From NCBI RefSeq assembly GCF_030150155.1, contig NZ_JASLGR010000036.1:1-64000 (forward strand): a stretch of DNA of 64,000 bases. The letters run 5' to 3'. Positions 36,953 to 44,898 of this stretch are shown here, piece after piece. Both the position numbers and the translations under genes were made by a program. A model generated the notes under the pieces. That model was not told where the DNA came from and did not search any database. It saw only the letters and a list, made by a program, of their open reading frames with translations. Position 1 is the stretch's first letter. Each line of letters starts with the position of its first letter. The stretch comes from Nocardioides sp. (GTDB lineage: Bacteria; Actinomycetota; Actinomycetes; Propionibacteriales; Nocardioidaceae).

Positions 36953-37174
36953 CTACTTGTAGCGGTAGACGATCCGTCCACGCGTGAGGTCATAGGGCGA
37001 CAACTCCACGACGACCCGGTCCTCGGGGAGGATCCGGATGTAGTGCTGCCGCATCTTGCCGCTGATGTGGGCGAGAACCTTGTGCCCATTGCTGAGCTCC
37101 ACTCGGAACATCGCGTTGGGGAGGGCCTCCACAACGGTGCCCTCGATCTCGATCACGCCTTCTTTCTTCGGCAT
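36953..37174 (-). CDS. infA: Translation initiation factor IF-1
   Basis: 73-residue OB-fold protein: MPKKEGVIEIEGTVVEALPN at the start, FRVELSNGHKVLAHISGKMR and the end SPYDLTRGRIVYRYK. Binds the 30S A site during initiation. First gene of the infA-rpmJ-rpsM-rpsK-rpsD-rpoA-rplQ run. GTGAGG lies just upstream of the ATG. Confidence 0.97.
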   Translation of the reverse strand: MPKKEGVIEIEGTVVEALPNAMFRVELSNGHKVLAHISGKMRQHYIRILPEDRVVVELSPYDLTRGRIVYRYK

Positions 37175-37434
37175 GTCCTCACTAACTGCTCGGTGTCTGG
37201 TGTCTACCGTCCGGCCCGGGAACCTCCGGTGCCAGGTGGCTCCGGTGGACCTCGTGGACGTTCTTTCTGGCCTACTCCCCACGCACGAGGCGCAGACAGC
37301 CGCGAGGCCAGACAGGACGGACCCACGTTGGACCGACACGCCAGTCTAAGACGGGACGTGTACCACACCTAATCCGCGCGACGTCGGCGCCGGACCCCGG
37401 TCGAACCGCAGCGGACGGCGTACGACGACACCAC
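37175..37434. other. Gene-free gap between infA and the GntR regulator gene
   Basis: 260 bp holding the infA promoter region and the 3' flank of the regulator gene. TTAGGT and TAGACT, 18 bp apart on the minus strand near 37344-37373, are a weak promoter candidate and would give a leader of about 170 nt. I see no coding frame, repeat or clear terminator here. Confidence 0.4.
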
Positions 37435-38178
37435 TCAGCGCTGCACCAAGGTCACCTCGAACGAGTAACCCTCGGGCCGGTAGCAATGGTGCCCTACCTC
37501 CACGACGCGGCCCGAATCGTCGTACGCCGTGCGCCGCATCGTCAGCAGAGGATCACCCGCCGCACACTCCAGCAGCCGGGCCTCGGCCTCGGTCGCCGCC
37601 CGGGCGCCGATCACCTGACGGGCCACCTGCGGCCGGGCCCCGGCATCGCGGAGCAGCTGGTAGAGGCCGTGCGTCTCCAGCTCGGCGTCGGAGGGCTGGA
37701 TCAGGTCGACGGGGAGCCAGTTCACCAGGATCGCCAGCGGCGCTCCCCCGCTGAGCCGGAGCCGCTCCAGGCGCAGCGCCTTGCCGGCCGCCACGCCGAG
37801 CTCGTCGGCGAGCTCGCCCTCGATCGTCTCGACCCGGTTGACCAGCACCCGTGTGCCGGGGGTCTGGCCGGAGTCACTGAGGTCCTCGTACAGGCTGGTC
37901 AGCTCGAGCTCGCGGCGGACCTGGCCGTGCACCACCTGGGTGCCCGAGCCGCGTCGGCGGACCAGGAGTCCCTGATCGACCAGCAGCTCGATCGCGCGGC
38001 GCATCGTCGGACGCGACAGCCCCGACTGCTGGGCGAGCTGGAGCTCACCCTCCAGTCGAGTGCCCGCCTCCAGGCGGCCCGACTCGATCGCGTCGACCAT
38101 CTGGTCGGCGACCTGCTGGTAGAGCGGCACGTCACTGGCGCGATCCACGGTGAGCTCCAGTCGCGTGGTCTCCGTCAT
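37435..38178 (-). CDS. GntR/HutC-family regulator, probable inositol-regulon repressor
   Basis: 247 residues from the ATG at 38176-38178. The N-terminal winged helix-turn-helix (about 10-80) has VPLYQQVADQMVDAIESGRL, LAQQSGLSRPTMRRAIELLV and GLLVRRRGSGTQVVHG. The C-terminal UTRA ligand-binding domain (about 95-240) has TRVLVNRVETIEGELADEL and the end HHCYRPEGYSFEVTLVQR. It is divergent from the iol operon with about 90 bp between them, where a palindrome overlaps the operon's -35 box, so it most likely represses inositol genes in response to a pathway intermediate. TAGAGT lies 7 nt before the ATG, suggesting a leaderless mRNA. Confidence 0.85.
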   Translation of the reverse strand: MTETTRLELTVDRASDVPLYQQVADQMVDAIESGRLEAGTRLEGELQLAQQSGLSRPTMRRAIELLVDQGLLVRRRGSGTQVVHGQVRRELELTSLYEDLSDSGQTPGTRVLVNRVETIEGELADELGVAAGKALRLERLRLSGGAPLAILVNWLPVDLIQPSDAELETHGLYQLLRDAGARPQVARQVIGARAATEAEARLLECAAGDPLLTMRRTAYDDSGRVVEVGHHCYRPEGYSFEVTLVQR

Positions 38179-38185
38179 GGCGCCC

Positions 38186-38191
38186 ACTCTA
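38186..38191 (-). promoter_or_regulatory. Candidate -10 box of the GntR regulator gene
   Basis: TAGAGT on the minus strand (TANNNT type) ends 7 nt before the ATG at 38178, the geometry of a leaderless transcript. Confidence 0.4.
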
Positions 38192-38226
38192 CTCACTTGT
38201 CTACCCACAATTAGTAAATGTCCTGA

Positions 38227-38236
38227 CAACTAGTTG
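38227..38236. promoter_or_regulatory. Palindromic candidate operator of the iol regulon
   Basis: CAACTAGTTG is a perfect 10-bp palindrome within a looser TGAC...GACA frame. It overlaps the TTGACA -35 box of the iol promoter by three bases, a classical repression position for the divergently encoded GntR protein. Confidence 0.5.
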
Positions 38237-38262
38237 ACATGGAAGGACAGGGAGAGTTCGAT
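38234..38262 (+). promoter_or_regulatory. iol operon promoter
   Basis: TTGACA (38234-38239), a 17-bp spacer and TTCGAT (38257-38262). The -35 is a perfect consensus; the -10 is weak. It ends 7 bp before the GTG at 38270, so the first gene is probably translated from a leaderless mRNA. Confidence 0.5.
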
Positions 38263-38269
38263 AGCCGAT

Positions 38270-39310
38270 GTGACACAGCACACATCATCGCCCGCCGACG
38301 GGCCGCAGATGCGCATCGGTTTCCTCGGAGTCGGCCGGATCGGGACCTCCCACGCGGCAGTGGTCGCCGCCCACCCCGCGGTCGGCTCCCTGGTCCTCGG
38401 CGACATGGACCAGGCCCGCGCCGACGAGGCCGCCGCCACCCTCGGCGTCGAGTCCGCAACGGGCGTCGACGGCGTCCTGAGCAGCGGCATCGACGCCCTC
38501 GTGATCGCCAGCGGCACCGGCTCCCACGCCGAGTTGATCACCGCCGGGGCCGAGGCCGGGATCCCGGTCTTCTGCGAGAAGCCGGTCGCCCTCAGCCTGG
38601 CCGAGACCCGCGCGGTCCGCGAGGCCGTTGAGCGCGCCGGGGTCCAGGTGCAGATCGGCTTCCAGCGCCGCTTCGATGCCGGCTACGCCGCCGCCCGCGC
38701 TGCCGTCGCCGACGGGTCGATCGGCGAGCTCCGCCGCGTGCACGCCGTCACCGCCGACCCGGCCCCGCCGCACGCGTCGTACATCCCGACCAGCGGCGGG
38801 ATCTACCGCGACTGCCTGATCCACGACTTCGACATCCTGCGCTGGGTCAGCGGCCGCGAGGTCGTGGACGTGATCGCGTGGGGCGCCAACCGCGGTGCCG
38901 CCTTCTTCGCCGAAGCCGGCGACGTGGACGAGACCGCCTGCCTGCTCACCCTCGACGACGGCACCCTCGTGACCGTCCAGGGCAGTCGCTACAACGGCGG
39001 TGGGTACGACGTCCGGATGGAGCTGGCCGGCACCCGCGGCACCCTCGCCGTCGGTCTCGACGACCACGCCGCCCTGCTCTCGGCCGAGCCCGGCACCACC
39101 TTCCCCGACGGCGGCGCGCACCCCTCCTTCTGGGAGCGGTTCACCCCCGCCTACCGCGCGGAGATGAACGCCTTCATCGACGTCGCCGCCGGTCGGAGCA
39201 CGTCGCCGTGCACCGTCGACGAGGCCCTGGAGGCACTGCTCGTGGCCGAGGCCGCGACGCTGTCGCGGGTCGAGGGCCGCCGGGTCACCATCGACGAGGT
39301 GCGCCGATGA
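38270..39310 (+). CDS. iolG: Gfo/Idh/MocA-family inositol 2-dehydrogenase (IolG-like)
   Basis: NAD-dependent oxidation of myo-inositol to scyllo-inosose, first step of the pathway. 346 residues if started at GTG 38270 (promoter geometry supports it); ATG 38309 is the shorter option. Rossmann motif IGFLGVGRIGTSHAAVV, the family signature FCEKPVALSLAE (about 105) with the catalytic Lys, and HDFDILRWVSGREV (catalytic Asp/His region). The stop overlaps the next ATG (ATGA). The substrate is inferred from the surrounding iol genes. Confidence 0.85.
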   Translation: MTQHTSSPADGPQMRIGFLGVGRIGTSHAAVVAAHPAVGSLVLGDMDQARADEAAATLGVESATGVDGVLSSGIDALVIASGTGSHAELITAGAEAGIPVFCEKPVALSLAETRAVREAVERAGVQVQIGFQRRFDAGYAAARAAVADGSIGELRRVHAVTADPAPPHASYIPTSGGIYRDCLIHDFDILRWVSGREVVDVIAWGANRGAAFFAEAGDVDETACLLTLDDGTLVTVQGSRYNGGGYDVRMELAGTRGTLAVGLDDHAALLSAEPGTTFPDGGAHPSFWERFTPAYRAEMNAFIDVAAGRSTSPCTVDEALEALLVAEAATLSRVEGRRVTIDEVRR

Positions 39311-40179
39311 GCACCGGGCTGCGGATCGCCGCCGCCCCGATCAGCTGGGGCGTGTGCGAGGTGCCGGGCTGGGGCTACCAGCTCTCCCCCGACCGCGTCC
39401 TGACCGAGATGAGCGCGCTCGGCGTGGCCGCCACCGAGTTCGGCCCCGACGGCTTCCTGCCGGCCGACCCGACCGCGGCGGCCGCCCTGCTCACCGAGCA
39501 CGGGATGAGCGCCGTCGGCGGCTTCGTCCCGGTCGTGCTCTTCGACCCCGACCACGACCCGGTGCCCGACATCACCGCCACCCTGGCGCACTTCGTCGCC
39601 GCCGGAGCGACCTCCCTGGTCCTGGCCGCGGCCTCGGGCAGCGACGGGTACGACGACCGGCCGGTGCTCGACGAGACCGGCTGGGCCACCCTGCTGACCA
39701 ACCTGGACCGGCTCGCGGCGGTGGCCGCCGAGCACGGCATCGAGGCCACCCTGCACCCCCACGTCGGCACGATGGTCGAGACGGCCGCGGAGGTCGACCG
39801 GGTGGTCGAGGGCAGCAGCATCGGCCTCACCCTGGACACCGGCCACCTGCTCGTCGGCGGCACCGACCCGCTCGACCTGGTCCGCCGGGTGCCCACCCGG
39901 ATCAAGCACGCCCACCTCAAGGACGTCCGCGCCGACCTGGCCGCCCGGGTCCGCAGCGGCGAGCTGACCTACACCGACGCGGTCCGGGCCGGGATGTACG
40001 TGCCGCTGGGCTCCGGCGACGTCGACATCGCCGGCATCGTGGCAGCGCTCAGCGCCGCCGGCTACCAGGGCTGGTACGTGATGGAGCAGGACACCATCCT
40101 CACCGAGGCACCCACCGGCGAAGGCCCGCTGAGCGACGTCCGGGCCAGCCTGGAGTTCCTGAACGGTCTGGGCCGATGA
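39307..40179 (+). CDS. iolE: TIM-barrel sugar isomerase/epimerase, probable inosose dehydratase
   Basis: 290 residues of the AP-endonuclease-2-like TIM barrel (xylose-isomerase-like). It starts IAAAPISWGVCEVPGWGYQL, has LTLDTGHLLVGG and RIKHAHLKDVRADLAARV (metal ligand region), and ends YQGWYVMEQDT. The I-S-W start and H-x-H-L-K-D segment are typical of IolE, which dehydrates scyllo-inosose; IolI/IolH isomerases are the alternative. No other dehydratase is present in the cluster, which favours IolE. Overlaps both neighbours (ATGA junctions). Confidence 0.75.
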   Translation: MSTGLRIAAAPISWGVCEVPGWGYQLSPDRVLTEMSALGVAATEFGPDGFLPADPTAAAALLTEHGMSAVGGFVPVVLFDPDHDPVPDITATLAHFVAAGATSLVLAAASGSDGYDDRPVLDETGWATLLTNLDRLAAVAAEHGIEATLHPHVGTMVETAAEVDRVVEGSSIGLTLDTGHLLVGGTDPLDLVRRVPTRIKHAHLKDVRADLAARVRSGELTYTDAVRAGMYVPLGSGDVDIAGIVAALSAAGYQGWYVMEQDTILTEAPTGEGPLSDVRASLEFLNGLGR

Positions 40180-41162
40180 CGCTCGACGTCCTCACCATGG
40201 GCCGGGTCGGGATCGACCTCTACCCCGAGGAGATCGGGGTCGGGCTCGCCGACGTGCCCCGCTTCGCCCGCTTCCTCGGCGGCAGCCCGACCAACGTGGC
40301 GATCGCCGCCGCCCGCTACGGCCGCCGCAGCGCCGTGATCACGAAGACCGGTGCCGACCCGTTCGGCGACTACGTCAGGACCGCGCTCACCGGCTTCGGC
40401 GTCGATCCGCGGTACGTCGGCACGGACCCGGTCTGGCCGACCCCGATCACCCTGTGCGAGATCCACCCGCCCGACGACTTCCCGCTCTACTTCTACCGGA
40501 CCCCGACCGCACCTGACCTGCAGCTGCGAGCCGACGAGCTCGACCTCGACACCATCGCCGAGGCCCGGATCTTCTGGGTCACCCTGACCGGGCTGTGCCA
40601 GCAGCCCAGCCGGTCGGCCACCCTGGCGGCCCTGGAGGCACGCGCCACCCGCAACCCCGGTGCCACCACCGTCATCGACCTCGACTACCGCCCGATGTTC
40701 TGGTCCTCGGCCGCCGAGGCCACCAGCGCCGCCCGGGAGGCGCTGCGCTGGGCGACGGTCGCGGTCGGCAACCGCGAGGAGTGCGAGGTCGCGATCGGCG
40801 AGACCGCCCCGGACCGCGCCGCCGCCGCACTGCTGGCCGCCGGACTCGACCTGGCCGTGGTCAAGCAGGGCCCCGCCGGGGTGCTCGGCCGCCAGGGCGA
40901 GACCACCACCGTGGTGCCCCCGACCCCCGTCGAGGTGGTCAACGGCCTCGGTGCCGGCGACGCCTTCGGCGGAGCGCTGTGCCACGGCCTGCTCGCCGGC
41001 TGGCCACTGGAGCAGACCCTCCGCTTCGCCAACACCGCCGGGGCGATCGTCGCCTCGCGGCTGTCGTGCTCGGAGGCGATGCCGACCAGCGCCGAGGTTG
41101 AGGCCCTGCTCGCGACCACCCCGACGCCCCACCCCGACCCCCAGGAGTCGACCCATGTCTGA
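40176..41162 (+). CDS. iolC: 5-dehydro-2-deoxygluconokinase
   Basis: PfkB-family kinase of 328 residues that phosphorylates 5-keto-2-deoxygluconate. N-terminal LTMGRVGIDLYPEEIGVGL and FLGGSPTNVAIAAARYGRRS (IolC-like substrate loop). NGLGAGDAFGGALCHGLL near 260 carries the catalytic Asp and anion hole. The end EALLATTPTPHPDPQES is a short unstructured tail. Starts inside the iolE stop (ATGA) and overlaps the aldolase start by 8 bp. Confidence 0.93.
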   Translation: MTLDVLTMGRVGIDLYPEEIGVGLADVPRFARFLGGSPTNVAIAAARYGRRSAVITKTGADPFGDYVRTALTGFGVDPRYVGTDPVWPTPITLCEIHPPDDFPLYFYRTPTAPDLQLRADELDLDTIAEARIFWVTLTGLCQQPSRSATLAALEARATRNPGATTVIDLDYRPMFWSSAAEATSAAREALRWATVAVGNREECEVAIGETAPDRAAAALLAAGLDLAVVKQGPAGVLGRQGETTTVVPPTPVEVVNGLGAGDAFGGALCHGLLAGWPLEQTLRFANTAGAIVASRLSCSEAMPTSAEVEALLATTPTPHPDPQESTHV

Positions 41163-42051
41163 CCTGCTCGGGCTTCCCGCCCGCGACCTGATCGCCGAGC
41201 TCGCCTCGATCCGTGCCCACGACCCCGACGCGATCAGCCGTGCCGCGGCGGCCCGGCGACGGCGTACGACCTTGATCGGGTCCAGCGGGCGACTGATGCT
41301 GCTCGCCGCCGACCACCCCGCCCGGGGCGCGTTGCGGGTCGGCTCGGACCCGCTCGCGATGGCCGACCGCGGGGAGCTGCTCAGCCGGGTCGCCACGGCT
41401 CTGTCCCGCCCGGGCGTGGACGGCTTCCTCGGCACCCCCGACGTGGTCGAGGACCTGCTCCTGATGGGAGCCCTGGACGACAAGGTCGTGCTCGGCTCGA
41501 TGAACCGCGGCGGCCTGGCCGGGACCGTCTTCGAGATCGACGACCGGATGACCGGCTACGACGCCGAGACGATCGCGGCAATGGGCTACGACGGCGGCAA
41601 GATGCTGCTCCGGATCGACCCCGAGGACCGGGCCACCGCACCCACCCTGCAGGCCTGTGCCGAGGCGGTCTCCGACCTGGCCGACCACGACCTGATGGCG
41701 ATGGTGGAGCCGTTCGTCTCCCACCGTGTCGACGGCCGGATCGGCAACGACCTCTCCACCGAGGCGGTGATCCGCTCGGCGACCGTCGCTGCCGGGCTGG
41801 GCCGGACCTCGGCACGGACCTGGCTCAAGCTGCCCGTCGTCGAGGAGATGGAGCGGGTGGCCGCCTCGACCAGCCTGCCGATCCTGCTGCTCGGCGGCGA
41901 GACCAACCTCGACGACCCGGCGACCCTGGAGCGCTGGCGTGCCGCCGCCGCGTGCCCGAGCGTCTTCGGGATGATCGTGGGCCGCGCCCTGCTCTACCCC
42001 GGCGACGGTGACGTCGCCGCCGCCGTCGACGCTGCGGTGGGACTGCTGTGA
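41155..42051 (+). CDS. (Beta/alpha)8 aldolase of the Cgl0159 type, probable DKGP aldolase
   Basis: 298 residues. LMLLAADHPARGALRVG, KVVLGSMNRGGLAGTVFEID, DGGKMLLRIDPED and TWLKLPVVEEMERVA are segments of the Cgl0159-type barrel family found in actinobacterial iol clusters; the Lys in K-L-P may be the Schiff-base residue. It occupies the slot of IolJ, which splits 2-deoxy-5-keto-gluconate-6-phosphate into malonate semialdehyde and dihydroxyacetone phosphate, and no other aldolase is present. The function is therefore inferred from pathway gap and neighbours. Confidence 0.75.
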   Translation: MSDLLGLPARDLIAELASIRAHDPDAISRAAAARRRRTTLIGSSGRLMLLAADHPARGALRVGSDPLAMADRGELLSRVATALSRPGVDGFLGTPDVVEDLLLMGALDDKVVLGSMNRGGLAGTVFEIDDRMTGYDAETIAAMGYDGGKMLLRIDPEDRATAPTLQACAEAVSDLADHDLMAMVEPFVSHRVDGRIGNDLSTEAVIRSATVAAGLGRTSARTWLKLPVVEEMERVAASTSLPILLLGGETNLDDPATLERWRAAAACPSVFGMIVGRALLYPGDGDVAAAVDAAVGLL

Positions 42052-42938
42052 GCGCCCCGGCCCGCCACCTCACCTCCCCGGGCAAGGTCGACCCCGCCAC
42101 CGCCGGATGGTCCTACGCCGGTCTCGAGATCGTCGAGCTCGCCCCCGGCGGCTCCCACACCTGGCCCACCGAGGGCGCCGAGTGGCTGGTCCTCCCCCTG
42201 GCCGGCGCGGCCACGGTCACCGTCAGCCCGGCCCACAGCGACGCCGTCGTCCCCGGCCCGGTGGTCTTCGACCTGATCGGCCGCAGCGGGGTCTTCGGCC
42301 CGACCACCGACGTCGTCTACGTCCCGCGCGATGCGCTGGCCACGCTGACCTCGGTCGAGGGCGGCCGGTTCGCGCTGCCCTCGGCGCAGTGCACCGAACG
42401 CCTGGAGGCGCGCTACTCCCCCGCCAGCGCGACCGAGGTGGAGCTGCGTGGCGCCGGCCGGTGCTCGCGCCAGGTGAACAACATCGTCACCGAGTCCACC
42501 TTCGCCGCGGCGAACCTGATCGTGGTGGAGGTGCTCACCCCGGGCGGCAACTGGTCGTCGTACCCGCCGCACAAGCACGACCAGGAGCGTCCCGGCGAGG
42601 AGACCGCCCTGGAGGAGATCTACTACTACGAGGTGGCCGGGGGCGGCCCCGCCTACCAGCGGGTCTACGGCGCGACCGACCTGACCGCCGAGGTCCGGCA
42701 CGGCGACGTCGTCACCATCCCGGCCGGCTGGCACGGGCCGACGATGGCGGCGCCGGGCTACGACCTCTACTACCTCAACGTGATGGCCGGACCGCAGCGC
42801 TCCTGGCTGATCTGCGACGACCCCGACCACACCTGGATCCGCGAGACCTGGGCCGACCAGGAGATCGATCCGCGGCTCCCGTTCACCGAGCACACCCAGC
42901 ACACCCAGCACCCCCAGCACCCTGAGGAGCAGCGATGA
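42048..42938 (+). CDS. iolB: 5-deoxy-glucuronate isomerase
   Basis: Double-cupin isomerase of 296 residues with GTG start overlapping the aldolase stop (GTGA). The metal site is in SSYPPHKHDQERPGEET with LEEIYYYEV (about 168-195), and GDVVTIPAGWHGPTMAAPGY gives the last ligand His. The C-terminus carries an extra His/Gln-rich tail (HTQHTQHPQHPEEQR) made by a short CAGCACACC-type repeat. The stop overlaps the iolD ATG. Confidence 0.95.
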   Translation: MSAPARHLTSPGKVDPATAGWSYAGLEIVELAPGGSHTWPTEGAEWLVLPLAGAATVTVSPAHSDAVVPGPVVFDLIGRSGVFGPTTDVVYVPRDALATLTSVEGGRFALPSAQCTERLEARYSPASATEVELRGAGRCSRQVNNIVTESTFAAANLIVVEVLTPGGNWSSYPPHKHDQERPGEETALEEIYYYEVAGGGPAYQRVYGATDLTAEVRHGDVVTIPAGWHGPTMAAPGYDLYYLNVMAGPQRSWLICDDPDHTWIRETWADQEIDPRLPFTEHTQHTQHPQHPEEQR

Positions 42939-44872
42939 CCGTCCGCCTCACCGTCGCCCAGGCGATCGTGCGCTTCCTGTCGGTCCAGTACAGCGAGCGC
43001 GACGGCGTCGAACAGCGTCTGATCGAGGGCTGCTTCGGGATCTTCGGCCACGGCAACCTGGCCGGGATCGGCGAGGCACTACTGGAGTCCGAGATCGCGG
43101 CCGAGCCCGGCTCGGCCGGCGACCTGCCGTACTGGACCGGACGCAACGAGCAGGCGATGGTGCACGCTGCCGTTGGCTTCGCCCGGACCCGCGACCGGCT
43201 CTCCACCCTCGCAGTGACCGCCTCGGTCGGCCCCGGCGCGACCAACATGGTCACCGGCGCCGCGCTGGCCACCATCAACCGGATCCCGGTGCTGCTCCTG
43301 CCCGGCGACGTCTTCGCCACCCGGGCCAGCGGCTCGGTGCTCCAGGAGCTGGAGCTGCCCACCAGCAACGACGTCTCGGTCAACGACGCCTTCCGGCCGG
43401 TCTCGCGGTTCTTCGACCGGATCTCGCGGCCCGAGCAGCTGCCCGCGGCGCTGCTCCAGGCGATGCGGGTGCTCACCGACCCGGTCGAGACCGGTGCGGT
43501 CACGCTGGCGCTGCCCCAGGACGTCCAGGCCGAGGCCCACGAGTGGCCCGAGGAGCTGTTCGAGCGCCGGGTCTGGCACGTGGCACGCCCCGAGCCCGAG
43601 CCGGCGGTCCTCGCCGCAGCCCTGGAGGCGATCCGTACGTCGCGCACGCCGCTGATCATCGCCGGCGGCGGGGCCCTCTACAGCGGGGCCTCGGACGACC
43701 TGCGGGCGTTCGTCGAGGCCACCGGGATCCCCGTGGCCGAGACCCAGGCGGGCCGCGGGGCCCTCGGCGACGACCACCCGCTGGCCGTCGGGGCGATCGG
43801 ACACACCGGCACACCCACCGCCAACGCCCTGGCCGCCGAGGCCGACCTGGTGATCGGCATCGGCACCCGCTACTCCGACTTCACCACCGCGTCGATGACC
43901 CTCTTCGCCCACCCCGAGGTCCGCTTCCTCAACCTCAACGTGGCCGGCTTCGACACGCACAAGCTGTCGGCGATCTCCCTGGTCGCCGATGCCCGTCAGG
44001 GGCTGCGCGCCCTGACCGCCGGGATCGCTGAGCGGTCCGGCGCCTCTGGAAGCCAGCGCCCCGACCGCAGCGAGCAGATCGCCGCCTCCCGGGCCGCCTG
44101 GGAGGCCGAGATCGCGACCGCCGCGACCGCGGGCCACGCCCCGCTCCCCTCCCAGACCGAGGTGCTGGTCGCGGTCAACGAGTCGATGGCCCCGCACGAC
44201 GTCGTGGTCTGCGCCGCCGGATCGATGCCCGGCGACCTGCACCGGCTGTGGCGCACCGTGGACCCGAAGGGCTACCACGTCGAGTACGGCTACTCCTGCA
44301 TGGGCTACGAGATCCCCGGCGGCCTGGGCGTCGCGATGGCCGCGCCCGAGCGCGAGGTCGTGGTGATGGTCGGCGACGGCTCCTACCTGATGATGAGCTC
44401 GGAGCTGGTCACCTGCGTGCAGGAGGGGATCAAGCTCACCGTGGTGCTGGTGCAGAACCACGGCTTCGCCTCCATCGGCGCACTCTCGGAGTCGCTCGGC
44501 TCCCAGCGTTTCGGCACCAACTACCGGCGCCGCCAGACCTCGACCGGTCGACTCGACGGCGACCGGCTGCCGGTCGACCTGGCCGCCAACGCCGCCAGCC
44601 TCGGGGCAACGGTGCTGCGCGCCGAGACCATCGCCGACCTGCGTTCGGCCCTGCGCCAGGCCCGCTCGATCAGCGGCGGCCCCGTCGTGATCCACGTCGA
44701 GACCGACCCGCGGATCCCCGGACCGTCCGACACCGCCTGGTGGGACGTGCCGGTCGCGGAGGTCTCCACCCTCGACACCACCCGCGCCGCCCGGGAGCGC
44801 TACGACGCCGCCAAGGCGCGCCAGCGGCCCCACCTGCGGCCCTCGGCCCGGCCGGGCCACCCCGAGCACTGA
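42935..44872 (+). CDS. iolD: 3D-(3,5/4)-trihydroxycyclohexane-1,2-dione hydrolase
   Basis: ThDP-dependent ring-opening enzyme of 645 residues. N-terminal pyrimidine domain with the activating Glu region FGHGNLAGIGEAL and RNEQAMVHAAVGFARTRDRL; central domain with IIAGGGALYSGA; C-terminal ThDP motif GDGSYLMMSSELVTC followed by VVLVQNHGFASIG. Position 5 in the inositol order; overlaps iolB (ATGA). A 26-bp gap separates it from iolA. Confidence 0.95.
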   Translation: MTVRLTVAQAIVRFLSVQYSERDGVEQRLIEGCFGIFGHGNLAGIGEALLESEIAAEPGSAGDLPYWTGRNEQAMVHAAVGFARTRDRLSTLAVTASVGPGATNMVTGAALATINRIPVLLLPGDVFATRASGSVLQELELPTSNDVSVNDAFRPVSRFFDRISRPEQLPAALLQAMRVLTDPVETGAVTLALPQDVQAEAHEWPEELFERRVWHVARPEPEPAVLAAALEAIRTSRTPLIIAGGGALYSGASDDLRAFVEATGIPVAETQAGRGALGDDHPLAVGAIGHTGTPTANALAAEADLVIGIGTRYSDFTTASMTLFAHPEVRFLNLNVAGFDTHKLSAISLVADARQGLRALTAGIAERSGASGSQRPDRSEQIAASRAAWEAEIATAATAGHAPLPSQTEVLVAVNESMAPHDVVVCAAGSMPGDLHRLWRTVDPKGYHVEYGYSCMGYEIPGGLGVAMAAPEREVVVMVGDGSYLMMSSELVTCVQEGIKLTVVLVQNHGFASIGALSESLGSQRFGTNYRRRQTSTGRLDGDRLPVDLAANAASLGATVLRAETIADLRSALRQARSISGGPVVIHVETDPRIPGPSDTAWWDVPVAEVSTLDTTRAARERYDAAKARQRPHLRPSARPGHPEH

Positions 44873-44898
44873 CACGACCACCCAGGACAGGACAGACC

